From Oscillatoria sp. (GTDB lineage: Bacteria; Cyanobacteriota; Cyanobacteriia; Cyanobacteriales; Laspinemataceae), in assembly GCA_011390515.1 (NCBI GenBank), contig JAABSJ010000017.1:1-49102 (forward strand): a stretch of DNA of 49,102 bases. The letters are read 5' to 3'. Every line of letters begins with the position of its first letter. Positions within the stretch are counted from its first letter, which is position 1. The translations under genes were made by a program, and so were the position numbers. The notes beneath the pieces are model-generated. The model was not told the origin of the DNA. It did not search any database and worked only from the letters and a program-made list of their open reading frames with translations. Below are positions 7,717 to 17,294 of this stretch, one piece after another.

Positions 7717-8301
7717 TTAAGACATAGATGGACGGCGTGATAACCACCAAGCGGCGATTCCACCGCCAATCAAGCCGAATAAATGACCTTCCCAGGAGAC
7801 TCCTGCCTGGATGGGTAAGACGCCGATGATAATTCCCCCATACAATACACCGACAATGATGGATAGCAAAATTGAGGGTAAATTGCGTTCAAAGAACCCG
7901 CGAGAGAGGAGATAACCTAAATAGCCAAATACCAGTCCACTGGCCCCGATATGCCACCCGGGAGACCCAAATAACCAAACCCCTAATCCGCTGACTAACA
8001 TGGTTACCGCAGTGACGACCCAAAAATCGCGAATTTCCCGCAGCATGACGAACCAACCGAGGGTAATAAATGGTACGGTATTGGCGATTAAATGGGGGAA
8101 CCCACCATGTAAAAAGGGCATAAATAGAATGCCGCGTAGGGTGTCTGGGTTACGAGGCAAAACGCCATAAATGAGTAAGGTGTTTCGGAACAGGAAGAGG
8201 TTGAGAATTTGGACAATCCACATGATGGCGACAAAGCCACCCAAAATCAGAATTTGGGTTTTCAGGGTGTTGGCGATCGCTTTGACATTGTTTCTGCTCA
8301 T
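7717..8301 (-). CDS. Rhomboid family intramembrane serine protease
   Basis: Polytopic membrane protein of 194 residues with the rhomboid core. H70 and N74 of the HLIAN motif form the oxyanion region, S121 in GASG is the nucleophile, and H173 in WEGHLFG is the general base. Around six hydrophobic segments are evident. It should cleave transmembrane substrates within the bilayer; the substrate is unknown. ATG 8301 has GAGG about seven bases upstream. It lies 38 bases after the S9 peptidase gene on the same strand, so the two may be co-transcribed, but no functional link is evident. Confidence 0.92.
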   Translation of the reverse strand: MSRNNVKAIANTLKTQILILGGFVAIMWIVQILNLFLFRNTLLIYGVLPRNPDTLRGILFMPFLHGGFPHLIANTVPFITLGWFVMLREIRDFWVVTAVTMLVSGLGVWLFGSPGWHIGASGLVFGYLGYLLSRGFFERNLPSILLSIIVGVLYGGIIIGVLPIQAGVSWEGHLFGLIGGGIAAWWLSRRPSMS

Positions 8302-8339
8302 TGTTCTGCCTCTGACTAGACAATTGGCCTGGTTTTTTG

Positions 8340-10274
8340 TTAGAAATTGTCGATGGAAACGGGTTCTAGGTTCTCGGCGGTTTCAAAGCCAAAAATTCTT
8401 GAATAAAAGTAAAATTCTCCATCTAAAGCGCGTTTAATGTTTTCGGACCTGCGGAAACCATGTTGTTCACCTTCAAAGGGAAGATAGGCGACGGGAATGC
8501 CTTTTTGTTTTAACGCATTCACCATTGCTTCGGCTTGGTTTGGGGGAACGATTTTGTCTTCTAATCCTTGGAAAAAGATGACGGGACAGGAAATGCGATC
8601 GCAAGCATGGATGGGAGAACGCTCGATATAAATTTGCTTCGCTTCGGGATAAGGACCGATTAGTTTATCCAGATAGCGGGACTCAAATTTATGGGTGTCT
8701 TTGGCCAAAGCTTCTAAATCACTGACTCCATAATAGCTGGCACCGGCTTTGAAGACATCCCGGTAGGTGAGGGCGCAGAGGGTTGTATAACCGCCTGCAC
8801 TGCCTCCGGCGATCGCCAGTCGGTTGCTATCCACCCATCCTTGTTCCCCGAGATATTTCGCGCCATTGGCACAGTCATCGACATCGACAATTCCCCAGCG
8901 ATTCTCTAGGCGTTGCCGATATTCCCGTCCATATCCGGTACTGCCGCCATAGTTGACATCGAGGACGGCAAATCCCCGGGAGGTCCAATATTGAATGCTT
9001 AAACTGAGACTGCTGCTGGCGGAGGCGGTGGGTCCGCCATGACTTTTGACTAATAGGGGCGGTAATTCACCTTCGGGGGCAATATAATCCTGATTATTGG
9101 GGGGATAAAAGATGCCATAGGCGGTTAATCCGTTTTCCGTGGGAAATTCCACGGGTTGGGGTTGGGAGAGGTAGGCGCGATCGATGGTTAAGGTGGTGGA
9201 TTTGCGGAGGATTTGCAGTTCGCTGCTGTTGAGATGGTATTGGGCGATCGCCGTGGGTTCGGTGGGGGAACCGCCGATGAAGGCGACGCGATCGCCGTTG
9301 ACTTGCAAGGAACTCAAGGAAGTATAGGGCGTTGTGATTTCCTGGAGGATGCCGGTGGAGAGGTTGATACTGCCTAAATGCCAGATTCCGGATTGGGTGT
9401 AGGTGCAAATCAGTTGACTGCTGCTGGCAAATCCATAAGTAGACATTCCAAACACCCACTGGGGGAGTCCGAATTCCGCAGACATTTCGCAGACGGGTTC
9501 AATGGTGCCGGTGGTGGGGTGCGATCGGTAGAGATTCCACCATCCTGAGCAGTCGGATACAAAGTACAGGGTCCCATCCGGAGACCATTGGGGTTGAAAA
9601 ATGGATTCGTTAACGCCTCCAGCGACTTGATGGGTTTCGCCGAGAGAACCATCGGGGTTGATTTGTGCGACCCACAATTCGGTCCCATCCCAAGGCATAT
9701 TCGGATGATTCCAACTCAACCAACACAGATGTTGACCATCGGGACTGAGGCGGGGGGTGGCATAGAAGTCTTCTCCTGCCACCAATACGCGCATCTGTGC
9801 ACCGTCTGCTAAGTTAATGCTAACTAAACTGGTGACGGGTTCTCCGGCGCTGGTATGGTCTTCTCGTACCGAAATTAAGCGTCCCCGGGGAGTATCGACG
9901 GTGAAATCGGCATAGCGCATATTCGCTTCCGGGGTCAGGGGTTGCGGTTCTTCTCCCGGGGGTTGATGGTAGAGGCGGGAGTCGCTGAAGTTGGAGAAAT
10001 AGACGGTGCCGTTGCTGACGGTAAAGGCACCGCCACCATATTCACAAACGCGGGTGCGAACGTTGAAGGGTGCGGGAACGATATCCTGGATTTCTCCTTG
10101 AGGCGATCGCGAAACGAGAACATTTCTTCCCCCTTCTTGGGGTCGCATTTCCAACCAATAGAGGGTTTGATTGTCCCAAAAAATTTGCCCGAGTCCAATA
10201 CTGCCAGCGACGATCGCATCGGAGGTAATCGGGGATTTCCAGGAACCATAAGGGGCAATTTGGGGGGTAGACAT
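8340..10274 (-). CDS. S9 family serine peptidase (acylaminoacyl/prolyl oligopeptidase type)
   Basis: Serine peptidase of 644 residues with an N-terminal beta-propeller (TolB/WD-like, about residues 1-370) and a C-terminal alpha/beta-hydrolase domain. The nucleophile Ser is in GGSAGGY (about residue 492), the acid is in LEDKIVPP, and the His is in GEQHGF. HGGPTAS is the oxyanion-hole segment. No signal peptide is seen, so it should act in the cytoplasm on short peptides. The length matches the cyanobacterial S9 family. ATG 10274 has GGAAAGAAA upstream. Confidence 0.93.
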   Translation of the reverse strand: MSTPQIAPYGSWKSPITSDAIVAGSIGLGQIFWDNQTLYWLEMRPQEGGRNVLVSRSPQGEIQDIVPAPFNVRTRVCEYGGGAFTVSNGTVYFSNFSDSRLYHQPPGEEPQPLTPEANMRYADFTVDTPRGRLISVREDHTSAGEPVTSLVSINLADGAQMRVLVAGEDFYATPRLSPDGQHLCWLSWNHPNMPWDGTELWVAQINPDGSLGETHQVAGGVNESIFQPQWSPDGTLYFVSDCSGWWNLYRSHPTTGTIEPVCEMSAEFGLPQWVFGMSTYGFASSSQLICTYTQSGIWHLGSINLSTGILQEITTPYTSLSSLQVNGDRVAFIGGSPTEPTAIAQYHLNSSELQILRKSTTLTIDRAYLSQPQPVEFPTENGLTAYGIFYPPNNQDYIAPEGELPPLLVKSHGGPTASASSSLSLSIQYWTSRGFAVLDVNYGGSTGYGREYRQRLENRWGIVDVDDCANGAKYLGEQGWVDSNRLAIAGGSAGGYTTLCALTYRDVFKAGASYYGVSDLEALAKDTHKFESRYLDKLIGPYPEAKQIYIERSPIHACDRISCPVIFFQGLEDKIVPPNQAEAMVNALKQKGIPVAYLPFEGEQHGFRRSENIKRALDGEFYFYSRIFGFETAENLEPVSIDNF

Positions 10275-10443
10275 ATTCTATTTCTTTCCGTCGAGGGATA
10301 TCAATCAAGTCACTCTAGTACCATATCAAAAAGACGGTCATTCCCGGATCAGGGGGAATCCAGGCCGGGTTGGGATGAGACCCTCTGGGTCATGAATGAA
10401 GTCTCCCGGCGGTTCCCACAGTTATAAGGTCCCGGTAGCGACG

Positions 10444-10497
10444 AGGAGTGCGTTCGCGTAGCGTGTGCGCCAGCACACGCTACGCGAACGCACTCCT
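10444..10497. repeat. 54-base perfect palindrome
   Basis: A 25-base arm beginning AGGAGTGCGTTCGCGTAG is followed by a four-base spacer (GCCA) and its exact reverse complement. The core GTTCGCGTAGCG recurs in the repeat at about 42200, so it belongs to a dispersed GCGTAGCG-type palindrome family. It lies between the S9 peptidase and the RHH gene. Confidence 0.9.
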
Positions 10498-10544
10498 GTA
10501 ATTCCCCGTACCTCATCAGTTCAGGAACGGCTATACCGAACGAA

Positions 10545-10691
10545 TTACTCCTCTTTTTTTGATTTAGGCAACCGTTTGATATAGTCACGAATGACTTCAG
10601 ACATGGATACCCCACGTCGTTCTGCTTCTAGTTGCAGACGCTCTTTTTCTTGGGTACTAATCCGAATTTGTAATAACTCATCTCGGGCCAT
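10545..10691 (-). CDS. Small ribbon-helix-helix DNA-binding protein
   Basis: A 48-residue protein, MARDELLQIRISTQEKERLQ..., continuing with RRGVSMSEVIRDYIKRLP. This is a complete ribbon-helix-helix (Arc/CopG-type) fold: a short basic beta-strand (LLQIRIS), helix 1 and helix 2 with the SMSEVIRDYI core. It ends in a Lys/Glu-rich tail. Such proteins are repressors or antitoxins, but no toxin gene adjoins it: RND efflux lies upstream and a palindromic repeat plus the S9 gene downstream. It has no clear Shine-Dalgarno sequence. It may be a remnant antitoxin or a stand-alone regulator. Confidence 0.75.
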   Translation of the reverse strand: MARDELLQIRISTQEKERLQLEAERRGVSMSEVIRDYIKRLPKSKKEE

Positions 10692-10859
10692 TTTTAGGGC
10701 GGGGTTTTTAATGAGAGGTACAAGCTAATTTAGTATATTGTAATTTTCTGGCAACCCGCAATAGGACACTTTTTGTTGTTTTCTTAAAGTTTAGAGTGGG
10801 TAGAGAAAATTAGCGTCAATTGGAAGCTCTATCTAGGGCTGATAGAACTTCCAATTGAC

Positions 10860-13800
10860 TTAGCGGCGTCCCGAGGGGAGATTCTCGCGATCGCCTCGTT
10901 CTTGTTCTACTTTTCTCAACGTTTGGGTAGTCTTTCCATTGCCATTTGAAACCGACTCCTGTTCCACAGTTTCAGCCGAAACCGTGTTTTCAGTTTCATC
11001 ATGTCCTTTGTGCATTAACCGATATTGCGCTTTCATGGCAATGGTATAAAACACTGGAATCACATACAAACTTAATAAAGTAGAAACAAACATTCCCCCG
11101 ACAACGGACATCCCAATGGAGACCCGCGCTGCTGCACCGGCACCTGTGGCAAATGCCAGGGGTAATAATCCGAAAATCGTGGAAAATGCCGTCATCAAAA
11201 TCGGACGAAAGCGCACCTTAGCGGCATCGATCGCCGCTTTGGTAATCGAGAGTCCTTCTTCCCGACGCTGATTGGCAAATTCCACAATCAAAATTGAGTT
11301 TTTCGTTGCCAACCCAATCAGCATGATTAACCCAATCTGACTGTAAATATTTAAGTCCAAACCCGCCATTAACAAGGCAGAAAATGCCCCAAGCAGAGAC
11401 AAGGGAACCGCCAAGAGAATGATCATCGGGTCAATGTAACTTTCAAACTGAGCCGCTAACACCAAGAAAATAAAGACCAGGGATAACCCAAAAATAAACA
11501 GGGTCGATTGTCCCGCTTCCGTATATTCCAAAGACTGACCCGCTAAAGTCGCTCGCATCTCCGAAGGAATAATTTCCCGGGCTAAATTTTGTAACGCATC
11601 TAATGCTTCTCCCAAGGTTTTCCCTGGTGCAGGAGAACCAGAAATTGTAGCGGCCCGAGCTCGATTATAGTGGTTAATTTGCGGGGGTGTGGTAGAAGGA
11701 TTCACTGTCACCACACTACTCAAAGGAACCAACTGACCCGACTGAGTACGGATATAGGTTTGCTCAATATCTTGAGGAGAAGCTCGAAATTCTTGTTCCG
11801 ATTGGACAATCACTTCATAGCGGCGATTTCCTCGGTTAAAATTGGTGATCCGTTGTCCGCCTAACATGATTTGTAACGTTCGGGAAATTTCCTGAACCGA
11901 CACCCCTAAATTAGCCGCTTGAGCGCGGTCAATACTGACAACTAATTCCGGTTTAGTTAGGCTTAAATCCGTATCCACATTCACCAATTCTGGTAAATCA
12001 TTGGCTTGATTTGCCAAGTCTTGGGAAACAGCCGCCAACTCCTCTAAATCACTCCCTTGCAACACGAATTCGACGGGCTGACTAAACCCGGCACCGGGTA
12101 AAGAAGGCGGATTAATCGGCAGGACTACCGCATCAGTAATCCGCGAAAATTGTCCAAATAACCGACCAATAATCTCCTGCTGAGACTGACCCTCTTCGGT
12201 CCGTTCCGCCCAAGGTAAGAGGCGAACAAAGGCAAATCCCTGGTTAACTTGCCCAGGGGTTCCCCGACCAAATGCACCAATGGTTAAATAGGTGTTCACT
12301 TCCGGGACTTGACTGTAGACTTCTTCCACCTGCCGCATGACATTATCGGTATAATTAATCGTTACCCCTTGCGGAGCGCGGACAATCGTAAAAATTGCCC
12401 CTCGGTCATCGGTGGGAATGAATTCTTTGGGGACTTGATTAAACAAGAAAACCGTTAAAGCTAAGGACCCAATAAAGGCGATAACAACAATCGCTTTCCA
12501 GGGCATAATTTTCCGCAATGACCAGCGATACATCCGTTCCAAACGGTCAAAAAATAACTCAATTATGGCAAATACTCCGCCTTTCATTTCTGCATCTCGC
12601 TTTAAGATGCGGGCAGATAATGCCGGTGCTAAAGTCAAGGCAACAAAAGAAGAAATCACCACCGACCCGGCGAGGGTGAGGGCAAATTCTGTAAACAATC
12701 GCCCGGTATTTCCCCCGGAAAACCCCACGGGCATAAATACGGCAATTAACACAACCGTAGTGGCAATGACCGCAAAAACCACTTCCCCCACCCCCAGCAT
12801 TGCTGCTTGGTAGGGTTTCATATTCTTTTCTTGAATATAGCGGACAATATTTTCTAAAACAACGATGGTATCATCCACAACTAACCCCGTTGCTAAGGTT
12901 AGAGAAAATAAAGTTAGGGTATTAATGGAATACCCCAAAATAAACATCACCGCAAATGCACCAACCAGGGAAACCGGAATGGTGACGGCAGGAATTAAGG
13001 TCGATCGCCAGTCGCGTAGGAAGACAAAAATAATCAGAATAACCAGCAAGGTTGCTAGAAAAAGGGAACTCCACACTTCATTAATGGCGAGTTCCACAAA
13101 TTCAGAACGGTCAAAAGCCATCTGATAATTTAACCCTTCTGGGAAATCTTTGGAGAGTTCCTCCATTTTGGCTTTGGCACCGCGCGCCACTTCAATAGTA
13201 TTGGCATTGGAGAGCTTGACAACCCCTAGAGAAACTGCCGGAATGCCCTTAAACCTGACGAACGATCGCTCGTTTTCTGCGCCAATTTCCGCCCGTCCCA
13301 CATCTTTAAAGCGGATTTGTGTGCCATCAGGATTGCGCTGAAGAATTAAATTTTCATATTCCATCGGAGTTTGCAGTCTCCCGAGAACTCGCACGGAATA
13401 TTCCGATTGTTCTCCCTCGACTAAACCACCGGGAATTTCTAAGTTTTCTTGACGCAAGGCGCGTTCAATATCCAAAACCGTCAAATTCCGCGCTGCCAGT
13501 TTAACTGAATCAACCCACAATCGCATGGCATAGCGTCGTTGACCCCCGATAAAGATGTTACTGACTCCTGGAACGCTTTCTAGGTTATCCGTAATAAATC
13601 GTTCGGCATAGTCACTTAATTCCAGGGAGGTGTAATTTTCCCCAAATAAGGCAAACCACACGATGGGAGAAACATCTCCTTCCTGTTTGGTGACTTGGGG
13701 GGTATCGACATCATCGGGGAGTTGACGCAGGGCACGATCAACTCGCGATCGCACGTCTTGGGCGGCCAAATCAATATCGCGATCGAGGTTAAACTGGAGG

Positions 13801-14072
13801 GTAATCGAACTCACCCCTTCTCGACTTTGGGAGGTGAGGGTTTTAATCCCTTCAATCCCATTCAGTTGACCTTCTAAAATTTCCGTGACTTCGGTTTCCA
13901 CCACCAGGGGACTGGCACCGGGATAAACCGTGGATACCGTCACCACTGGCGGATCAATACTGGGAAATTCCTGCACCGGCAATCTTGTATATCCGACTAA
14001 CCCAATTAAAATAATTAACAGGGAACAGACGGAGGCGAAAACCGGGCGTTTGACAAAAAAAGTAGTAAACAT
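10860..14072 (-). CDS. RND efflux transporter, HAE1/AcrB family
   Basis: Inner-membrane proton-driven multidrug exporter of 1070 residues. It begins MFTTFFVKRPVFASV and has twelve predicted helices in the AcrB arrangement: one, a large periplasmic domain, six, a second periplasmic domain, five. The proton-relay Asp pair in helix 4 is present (GLVVDDTIVVLEN), as is the helix-10 Lys region (GLATKNSILIVEFA). An upstream TTG at 14093 is in frame, but ATG 14072 gives the family's N terminus. It works with the periplasmic adaptor encoded just upstream; no outer-membrane TolC-type gene is nearby. The C terminus has a polar tail of about 50 residues. Confidence 0.95.
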   Translation of the reverse strand: MFTTFFVKRPVFASVCSLLIILIGLVGYTRLPVQEFPSIDPPVVTVSTVYPGASPLVVETEVTEILEGQLNGIEGIKTLTSQSREGVSSITLQFNLDRDIDLAAQDVRSRVDRALRQLPDDVDTPQVTKQEGDVSPIVWFALFGENYTSLELSDYAERFITDNLESVPGVSNIFIGGQRRYAMRLWVDSVKLAARNLTVLDIERALRQENLEIPGGLVEGEQSEYSVRVLGRLQTPMEYENLILQRNPDGTQIRFKDVGRAEIGAENERSFVRFKGIPAVSLGVVKLSNANTIEVARGAKAKMEELSKDFPEGLNYQMAFDRSEFVELAINEVWSSLFLATLLVILIIFVFLRDWRSTLIPAVTIPVSLVGAFAVMFILGYSINTLTLFSLTLATGLVVDDTIVVLENIVRYIQEKNMKPYQAAMLGVGEVVFAVIATTVVLIAVFMPVGFSGGNTGRLFTEFALTLAGSVVISSFVALTLAPALSARILKRDAEMKGGVFAIIELFFDRLERMYRWSLRKIMPWKAIVVIAFIGSLALTVFLFNQVPKEFIPTDDRGAIFTIVRAPQGVTINYTDNVMRQVEEVYSQVPEVNTYLTIGAFGRGTPGQVNQGFAFVRLLPWAERTEEGQSQQEIIGRLFGQFSRITDAVVLPINPPSLPGAGFSQPVEFVLQGSDLEELAAVSQDLANQANDLPELVNVDTDLSLTKPELVVSIDRAQAANLGVSVQEISRTLQIMLGGQRITNFNRGNRRYEVIVQSEQEFRASPQDIEQTYIRTQSGQLVPLSSVVTVNPSTTPPQINHYNRARAATISGSPAPGKTLGEALDALQNLAREIIPSEMRATLAGQSLEYTEAGQSTLFIFGLSLVFIFLVLAAQFESYIDPMIILLAVPLSLLGAFSALLMAGLDLNIYSQIGLIMLIGLATKNSILIVEFANQRREEGLSITKAAIDAAKVRFRPILMTAFSTIFGLLPLAFATGAGAAARVSIGMSVVGGMFVSTLLSLYVIPVFYTIAMKAQYRLMHKGHDETENTVSAETVEQESVSNGNGKTTQTLRKVEQERGDRENLPSGRR

Positions 14073-14109
14073 TGTGTTAGGGATTCGCGACAATTAGGGG
14101 TAGTTCCTG

Positions 14110-14375
14110 ATTAAGCCAGACCCGGCGGGGGTTAAAACCCCCGCCTAATAGCTTAAGTCGGTTTTAACCGACTGCAAGTCTCATCTTTTGGGGTTTTTAG
14201 CCACACCGGGCGGGGGTTTTAACTTAAGTCGGTTAAAACCGACTGAAAGTCTCATCCATTGGGGTCTTTAGTCGGTTTTAACCGACTTTAGCTATGAGGC
14301 GGGGGTTTTAACCCCCGACGTAGTGGCGCTTCGCGAAGCGCCACTACAGGCCCAACGTTTTAACCCCCGCCGGTG
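14110..14375. repeat. Cluster of nested palindromic repeats
   Basis: The gap between the adaptor and RND genes is filled with repeated dyads. These include CGGGGGTTAAAACCCCCG, three copies of AGTCGGTT(TT)AACCGACT, the direct repeat ACTGxAAGTCTCATC, and the palindrome GTAGTGGCGCTTCGCGAAGC with its complement. The transcript would fold extensively. This may tune the relative expression of adaptor and transporter, or may simply be a repeat insertion site. Confidence 0.85.
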
Positions 14376-14415
14376 TTGATAATGGTGCGGGTTTTTGTAG
14401 ACCTTTTTCTCTCAC

Positions 14416-16338
14416 TTACTGCGAGGGTGCTGCCTCCGGAGATGCATCGGGATTCGCTGCTGCAGGTTCATCGACAATTGGACGAATCTGAGCACCATCG
14501 GAGAGGCGTTGTAAACCCGAAATGACGATCCGATCGCCATTTGCCAGTCCTTCAATCACTTCCGCCCGATCGCCTTGGACCAGTCCCAGAGTGACCGCCA
14601 CTCGTTCTGCCGTCGCCGGTTCCTCCCCTCGCGCCACAAAGATAAATCGCTCCTCCCCTTGGAAGGTAATCGCCGTAGTTGGCACCACAATCCGATTGTC
14701 CCGTTCGTCCCAAACCAACTTAGCCCGCACAAACTGGCGATCGCGCAATTGTCCTTGATTGGCAAACCTTGCCTTAGCTAAAATCGTTTGAGAATCGGAA
14801 TTCACCGTGGGAGAGACAAAACTCACCGTTCCCACAGACAACGGTTGTCCATTGGCATCGGTAATTTCCACCGGCATCCCCAAGCGCAACTCAGACCCCC
14901 GTTCCAGAGGAATCGACAGCCGCAATTCCAAAGCATCGTTTTGGGTCACTGTCGTTAATTCCTGCCCCACACTGACGAAATCTCCCACTTTCGCTGGAAT
15001 ATCGCCGACGATTCCCTCAAAGGGTGCAACGACATTGGCATCTTGTAACTGCACCTCCAACGCTCTCACTTGGGCGATCGCCTCCGCCACTTGCGCCTGA
15101 GCTTGGTCAATCTCCTCGGGTCGGGTGCCATTCTCCAACTGCCGTAAATCTTGCCGTCTTTCTTCCACTTCCGCTTCCGCCCGGGCAATTTCCTCCGGAC
15201 GTGCACCATTTTGTCGCTGATTCAGCAATTGCTGGGCTTCTGCCACCTCTGCTTCCGCCTGAGCAATTTCTTCCGGACGCGCCCCCCGTTCCTGCTGGGC
15301 TAAGGCTTGTTCCGCTTCAGTCACTTGTAATTCAGCGCCAATAATGTCCTCCTGTCGCTGGTTTTCCAACTCCTCCACCCGTTGGCGAAATCGCTGTAAA
15401 TCCGCTTGGGCGCGCCGGTTTTCCGTGACTACTTCATCAAAGCGATCGCGGGAAATTGCCCCTTGATCCGCTAATTCCCGATTCCGTTCCACCCGTTCTG
15501 AGGTCAACTCCACCCGTGCTTGAGCATCAGCAATTTGGGCTTCAGCTTGGGCAATTTCATCCCCACGACTCCCCGCCCGTAAAGATTCCAGACGCGATCG
15601 CGCCTGTTGTAACCGAGTTTCCGCTTGAGCAATCTCTTCTGGACGAGTCCCCGCCCGCAATTCCGCCAATCGTGCCTCCGCTTGCCGCAACCGCGCTTGT
15701 GCCTGAGCAATCTCCTCCGGACGACTCCCCGCGAGCACCTCCGCCAATCGCGCCTCGGCTGCGGCTAAACGGGCCTCTCCTTGGGCAATTTCCTCCGGTC
15801 GGTTTCCCGCTTGTAATTCGGCAACGCGAGATTGCGCCCGCGCTTGGGCTGCCTGGGCTTGGCGGAGTCTAGCTTCAATTTCCCGGGTATCAATCCGGGC
15901 AATAATGTCCCCTCGCGAGACTTTATCCCCCGCCTTGACATTAATCTGACTCACCCTTCCGGCCATTTCTGGGCGCACAACTGCTGCCTGTTGGGCCTCT
16001 AGGGTCCCGACAAACTCCGAGGTTTCCCTTAAATTGGTCATTTCCACTGTCGCTAATCGCACCGCTACCCCTTGGGGCCGTTGGGGTCTGCCTTGCTGTT
16101 CGCTACTCGCCATTGCGGTTTGCCTAGATTGCCAGAAATACCAGCCAGCGCCACCCCCGGCGACTAAGAGGAGGAAAAACAGAGCAGAAGCGAGCGATCG
16201 GCCCTTTCTACTGGCCCATTTAAACCGGCGTTTTTTATTCCGTAAAGGTTTGTCTTGTTGTGGCTCTAATTCGGTTTCATTAGCAACAGAATTTACGGGT
16301 TCTTTAGCTTTGGCATTGGAATCATTTACTGATTTCAT
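14416..16338 (-). CDS. RND periplasmic adaptor (HlyD/MFP family) with 26-residue coiled-coil repeats
   Basis: Membrane-fusion protein of 640 residues that should bridge the RND pump and an outer-membrane channel. After a basic cytoplasmic start there is one transmembrane helix (about residues 49-69). Barrel-sandwich halves follow (RPEMAGRVSQINVKAGDKV and VVAPFEGIVGDIPAKVGD), enclosing a very long alpha-helical hairpin. The ascending arm has four copies of a 26-residue repeat starting G-x-RPEEIAQ, the fourth with RGDEIAQ. The descending arm has three more. Beta-barrel and membrane-proximal domains complete it. Typical adaptors are about 350-450 residues, so the hairpin is expanded. AGGGAAA precedes ATG 16338. 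It is the middle gene of the PadR-adaptor-RND operon. Confidence 0.95.
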   Translation of the reverse strand: MKSVNDSNAKAKEPVNSVANETELEPQQDKPLRNKKRRFKWASRKGRSLASALFFLLLVAGGGAGWYFWQSRQTAMASSEQQGRPQRPQGVAVRLATVEMTNLRETSEFVGTLEAQQAAVVRPEMAGRVSQINVKAGDKVSRGDIIARIDTREIEARLRQAQAAQARAQSRVAELQAGNRPEEIAQGEARLAAAEARLAEVLAGSRPEEIAQAQARLRQAEARLAELRAGTRPEEIAQAETRLQQARSRLESLRAGSRGDEIAQAEAQIADAQARVELTSERVERNRELADQGAISRDRFDEVVTENRRAQADLQRFRQRVEELENQRQEDIIGAELQVTEAEQALAQQERGARPEEIAQAEAEVAEAQQLLNQRQNGARPEEIARAEAEVEERRQDLRQLENGTRPEEIDQAQAQVAEAIAQVRALEVQLQDANVVAPFEGIVGDIPAKVGDFVSVGQELTTVTQNDALELRLSIPLERGSELRLGMPVEITDANGQPLSVGTVSFVSPTVNSDSQTILAKARFANQGQLRDRQFVRAKLVWDERDNRIVVPTTAITFQGEERFIFVARGEEPATAERVAVTLGLVQGDRAEVIEGLANGDRIVISGLQRLSDGAQIRPIVDEPAAANPDASPEAAPSQ

Positions 16339-16420
16339 AGTTTTCCCTGTTTTTGTTCGACTTGGTAATCAATCGGTTTAAGTTTAATTGAGGATTTATT
16401 AATTAAGGGATTTAAACGGT

Positions 16421-17026
16421 TTAGGAGGGGTGGCGATTCTCGTTCCGAGACCCTGCGGGAACGCCGGAGTGATTCCTCCTTCGTACCTTGGCTTTCCCCG
16501 GATCCCGATTCCCTTGCTGTTGCACCTCAATAGCAATTTGTTCTTGCACCCATTTGATTTCTGATTTCAGAACATCCAGATGTCGATTCCAGACGGCGAC
16601 TTGATAGAAATCCTCCGGCAAGGGTTTTTCTGCGAAACTTTTGTATCGAGCGCGACAAAGCACTAAGCGATGTTCCATTAGTTCCAACCTTGCCTCCGGT
16701 TCTAAATCGCTGAAAAAGAAAAATTTAATGGCAAAACGAGCGCGACTTTTGACCCAGCTATCCTGGGGATGTTCGAGCATTTTCTGCCGCCAGCGATCGC
16801 GTCCCGATGGGGTAATGCCATAAATGGTGCGACTGGGACCGGCGTCTCCAGATTCACGGGCGATCGCCGCAATGTGACCCCGTTCCTCCAAGCGTTTCAG
16901 CAAGGGGTAGATGGCTCCATAGTTGACGCTCATGCAGCTACTCATAAATAGCTCCAGTTCTTGCTTCAACCTGTAGCCATGTAGGGGATGGCGTTGCAGG
17001 AGTCCTAAAGCAGAGAGTTCAAGCAT
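16421..17026 (-). CDS. PadR family transcriptional regulator
   Basis: Winged-helix repressor of 201 residues. The N terminus MLELSALGLLQRHPLHGYRLKQ and the wing GPSRTIYGITPSGRDRW are diagnostic of PadR; residues 95-175 form the C-terminal dimerisation helices (Vir_act_alpha_C type). The last 25 residues are basic and repeat-like. It is the first gene of the operon with the efflux adaptor (82-base gap) and RND pump, so it most likely represses them in response to an exported compound. A perfect dyad at 17028-17044 just before its start codon suggests autoregulation. A truncated copy of the gene's 5' part lies at 20760-20895. Confidence 0.93.
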   Translation of the reverse strand: MLELSALGLLQRHPLHGYRLKQELELFMSSCMSVNYGAIYPLLKRLEERGHIAAIARESGDAGPSRTIYGITPSGRDRWRQKMLEHPQDSWVKSRARFAIKFFFFSDLEPEARLELMEHRLVLCRARYKSFAEKPLPEDFYQVAVWNRHLDVLKSEIKWVQEQIAIEVQQQGNRDPGKAKVRRRNHSGVPAGSRNENRHPS

Positions 17027-17027
17027 T

Positions 17028-17044
17028 TATATCATTTTGATATA
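17028..17044. promoter_or_regulatory. Perfect dyad, candidate PadR operator
   Basis: TATATCATTTTGATATA is a 7+3+7 perfect inverted repeat ending one base upstream of the PadR start codon. Position and AT-rich dyad form fit a PadR autoregulatory operator (inference). In the degenerate copy at about 20897-20913 one arm base is changed. Confidence 0.6.
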
Positions 17045-17294
17045 TGTAGGCTACAGTATAGCCTAATTGATTAAATTTTGTTAAGTTTCTGGGTGATGCC
17101 AATGTTTGCCCACACCCCAACAGGGTGCAGCGACAGGAACGCAGCCCCCACCGTCGGGGGACAAAGATGCTTTATTTATCATTATTTAGTTATTTTGTCA
17201 AGTTTTATTGGAATAAAATCTGTGGGGATGGCCCATGTAGTTAGCCCGCGCAGGCGGGCTTCGTCCGTGTAGCCAGACCCTTTAGGGTGCGGGC

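Noticed and set aside
7286..7750. Long form (154 codons) of the Trp-rich protein
   Set aside because: The upstream part crosses a fold-back repeat and the rhomboid gene's end; ATG 7564 with a good ribosome binding site gives the family's N terminus.
10444..10497. Palindrome as a terminator for the RHH gene
   Set aside because: The stem is strong but no T run follows on either strand, and its core belongs to a dispersed repeat.
15024..15872. Proline-rich plus-strand frames inside the adaptor gene
   Set aside because: They are antisense shadows of the repeated RPEEIAQ-coding DNA; their apparent repeats come from the real gene on the other strand.
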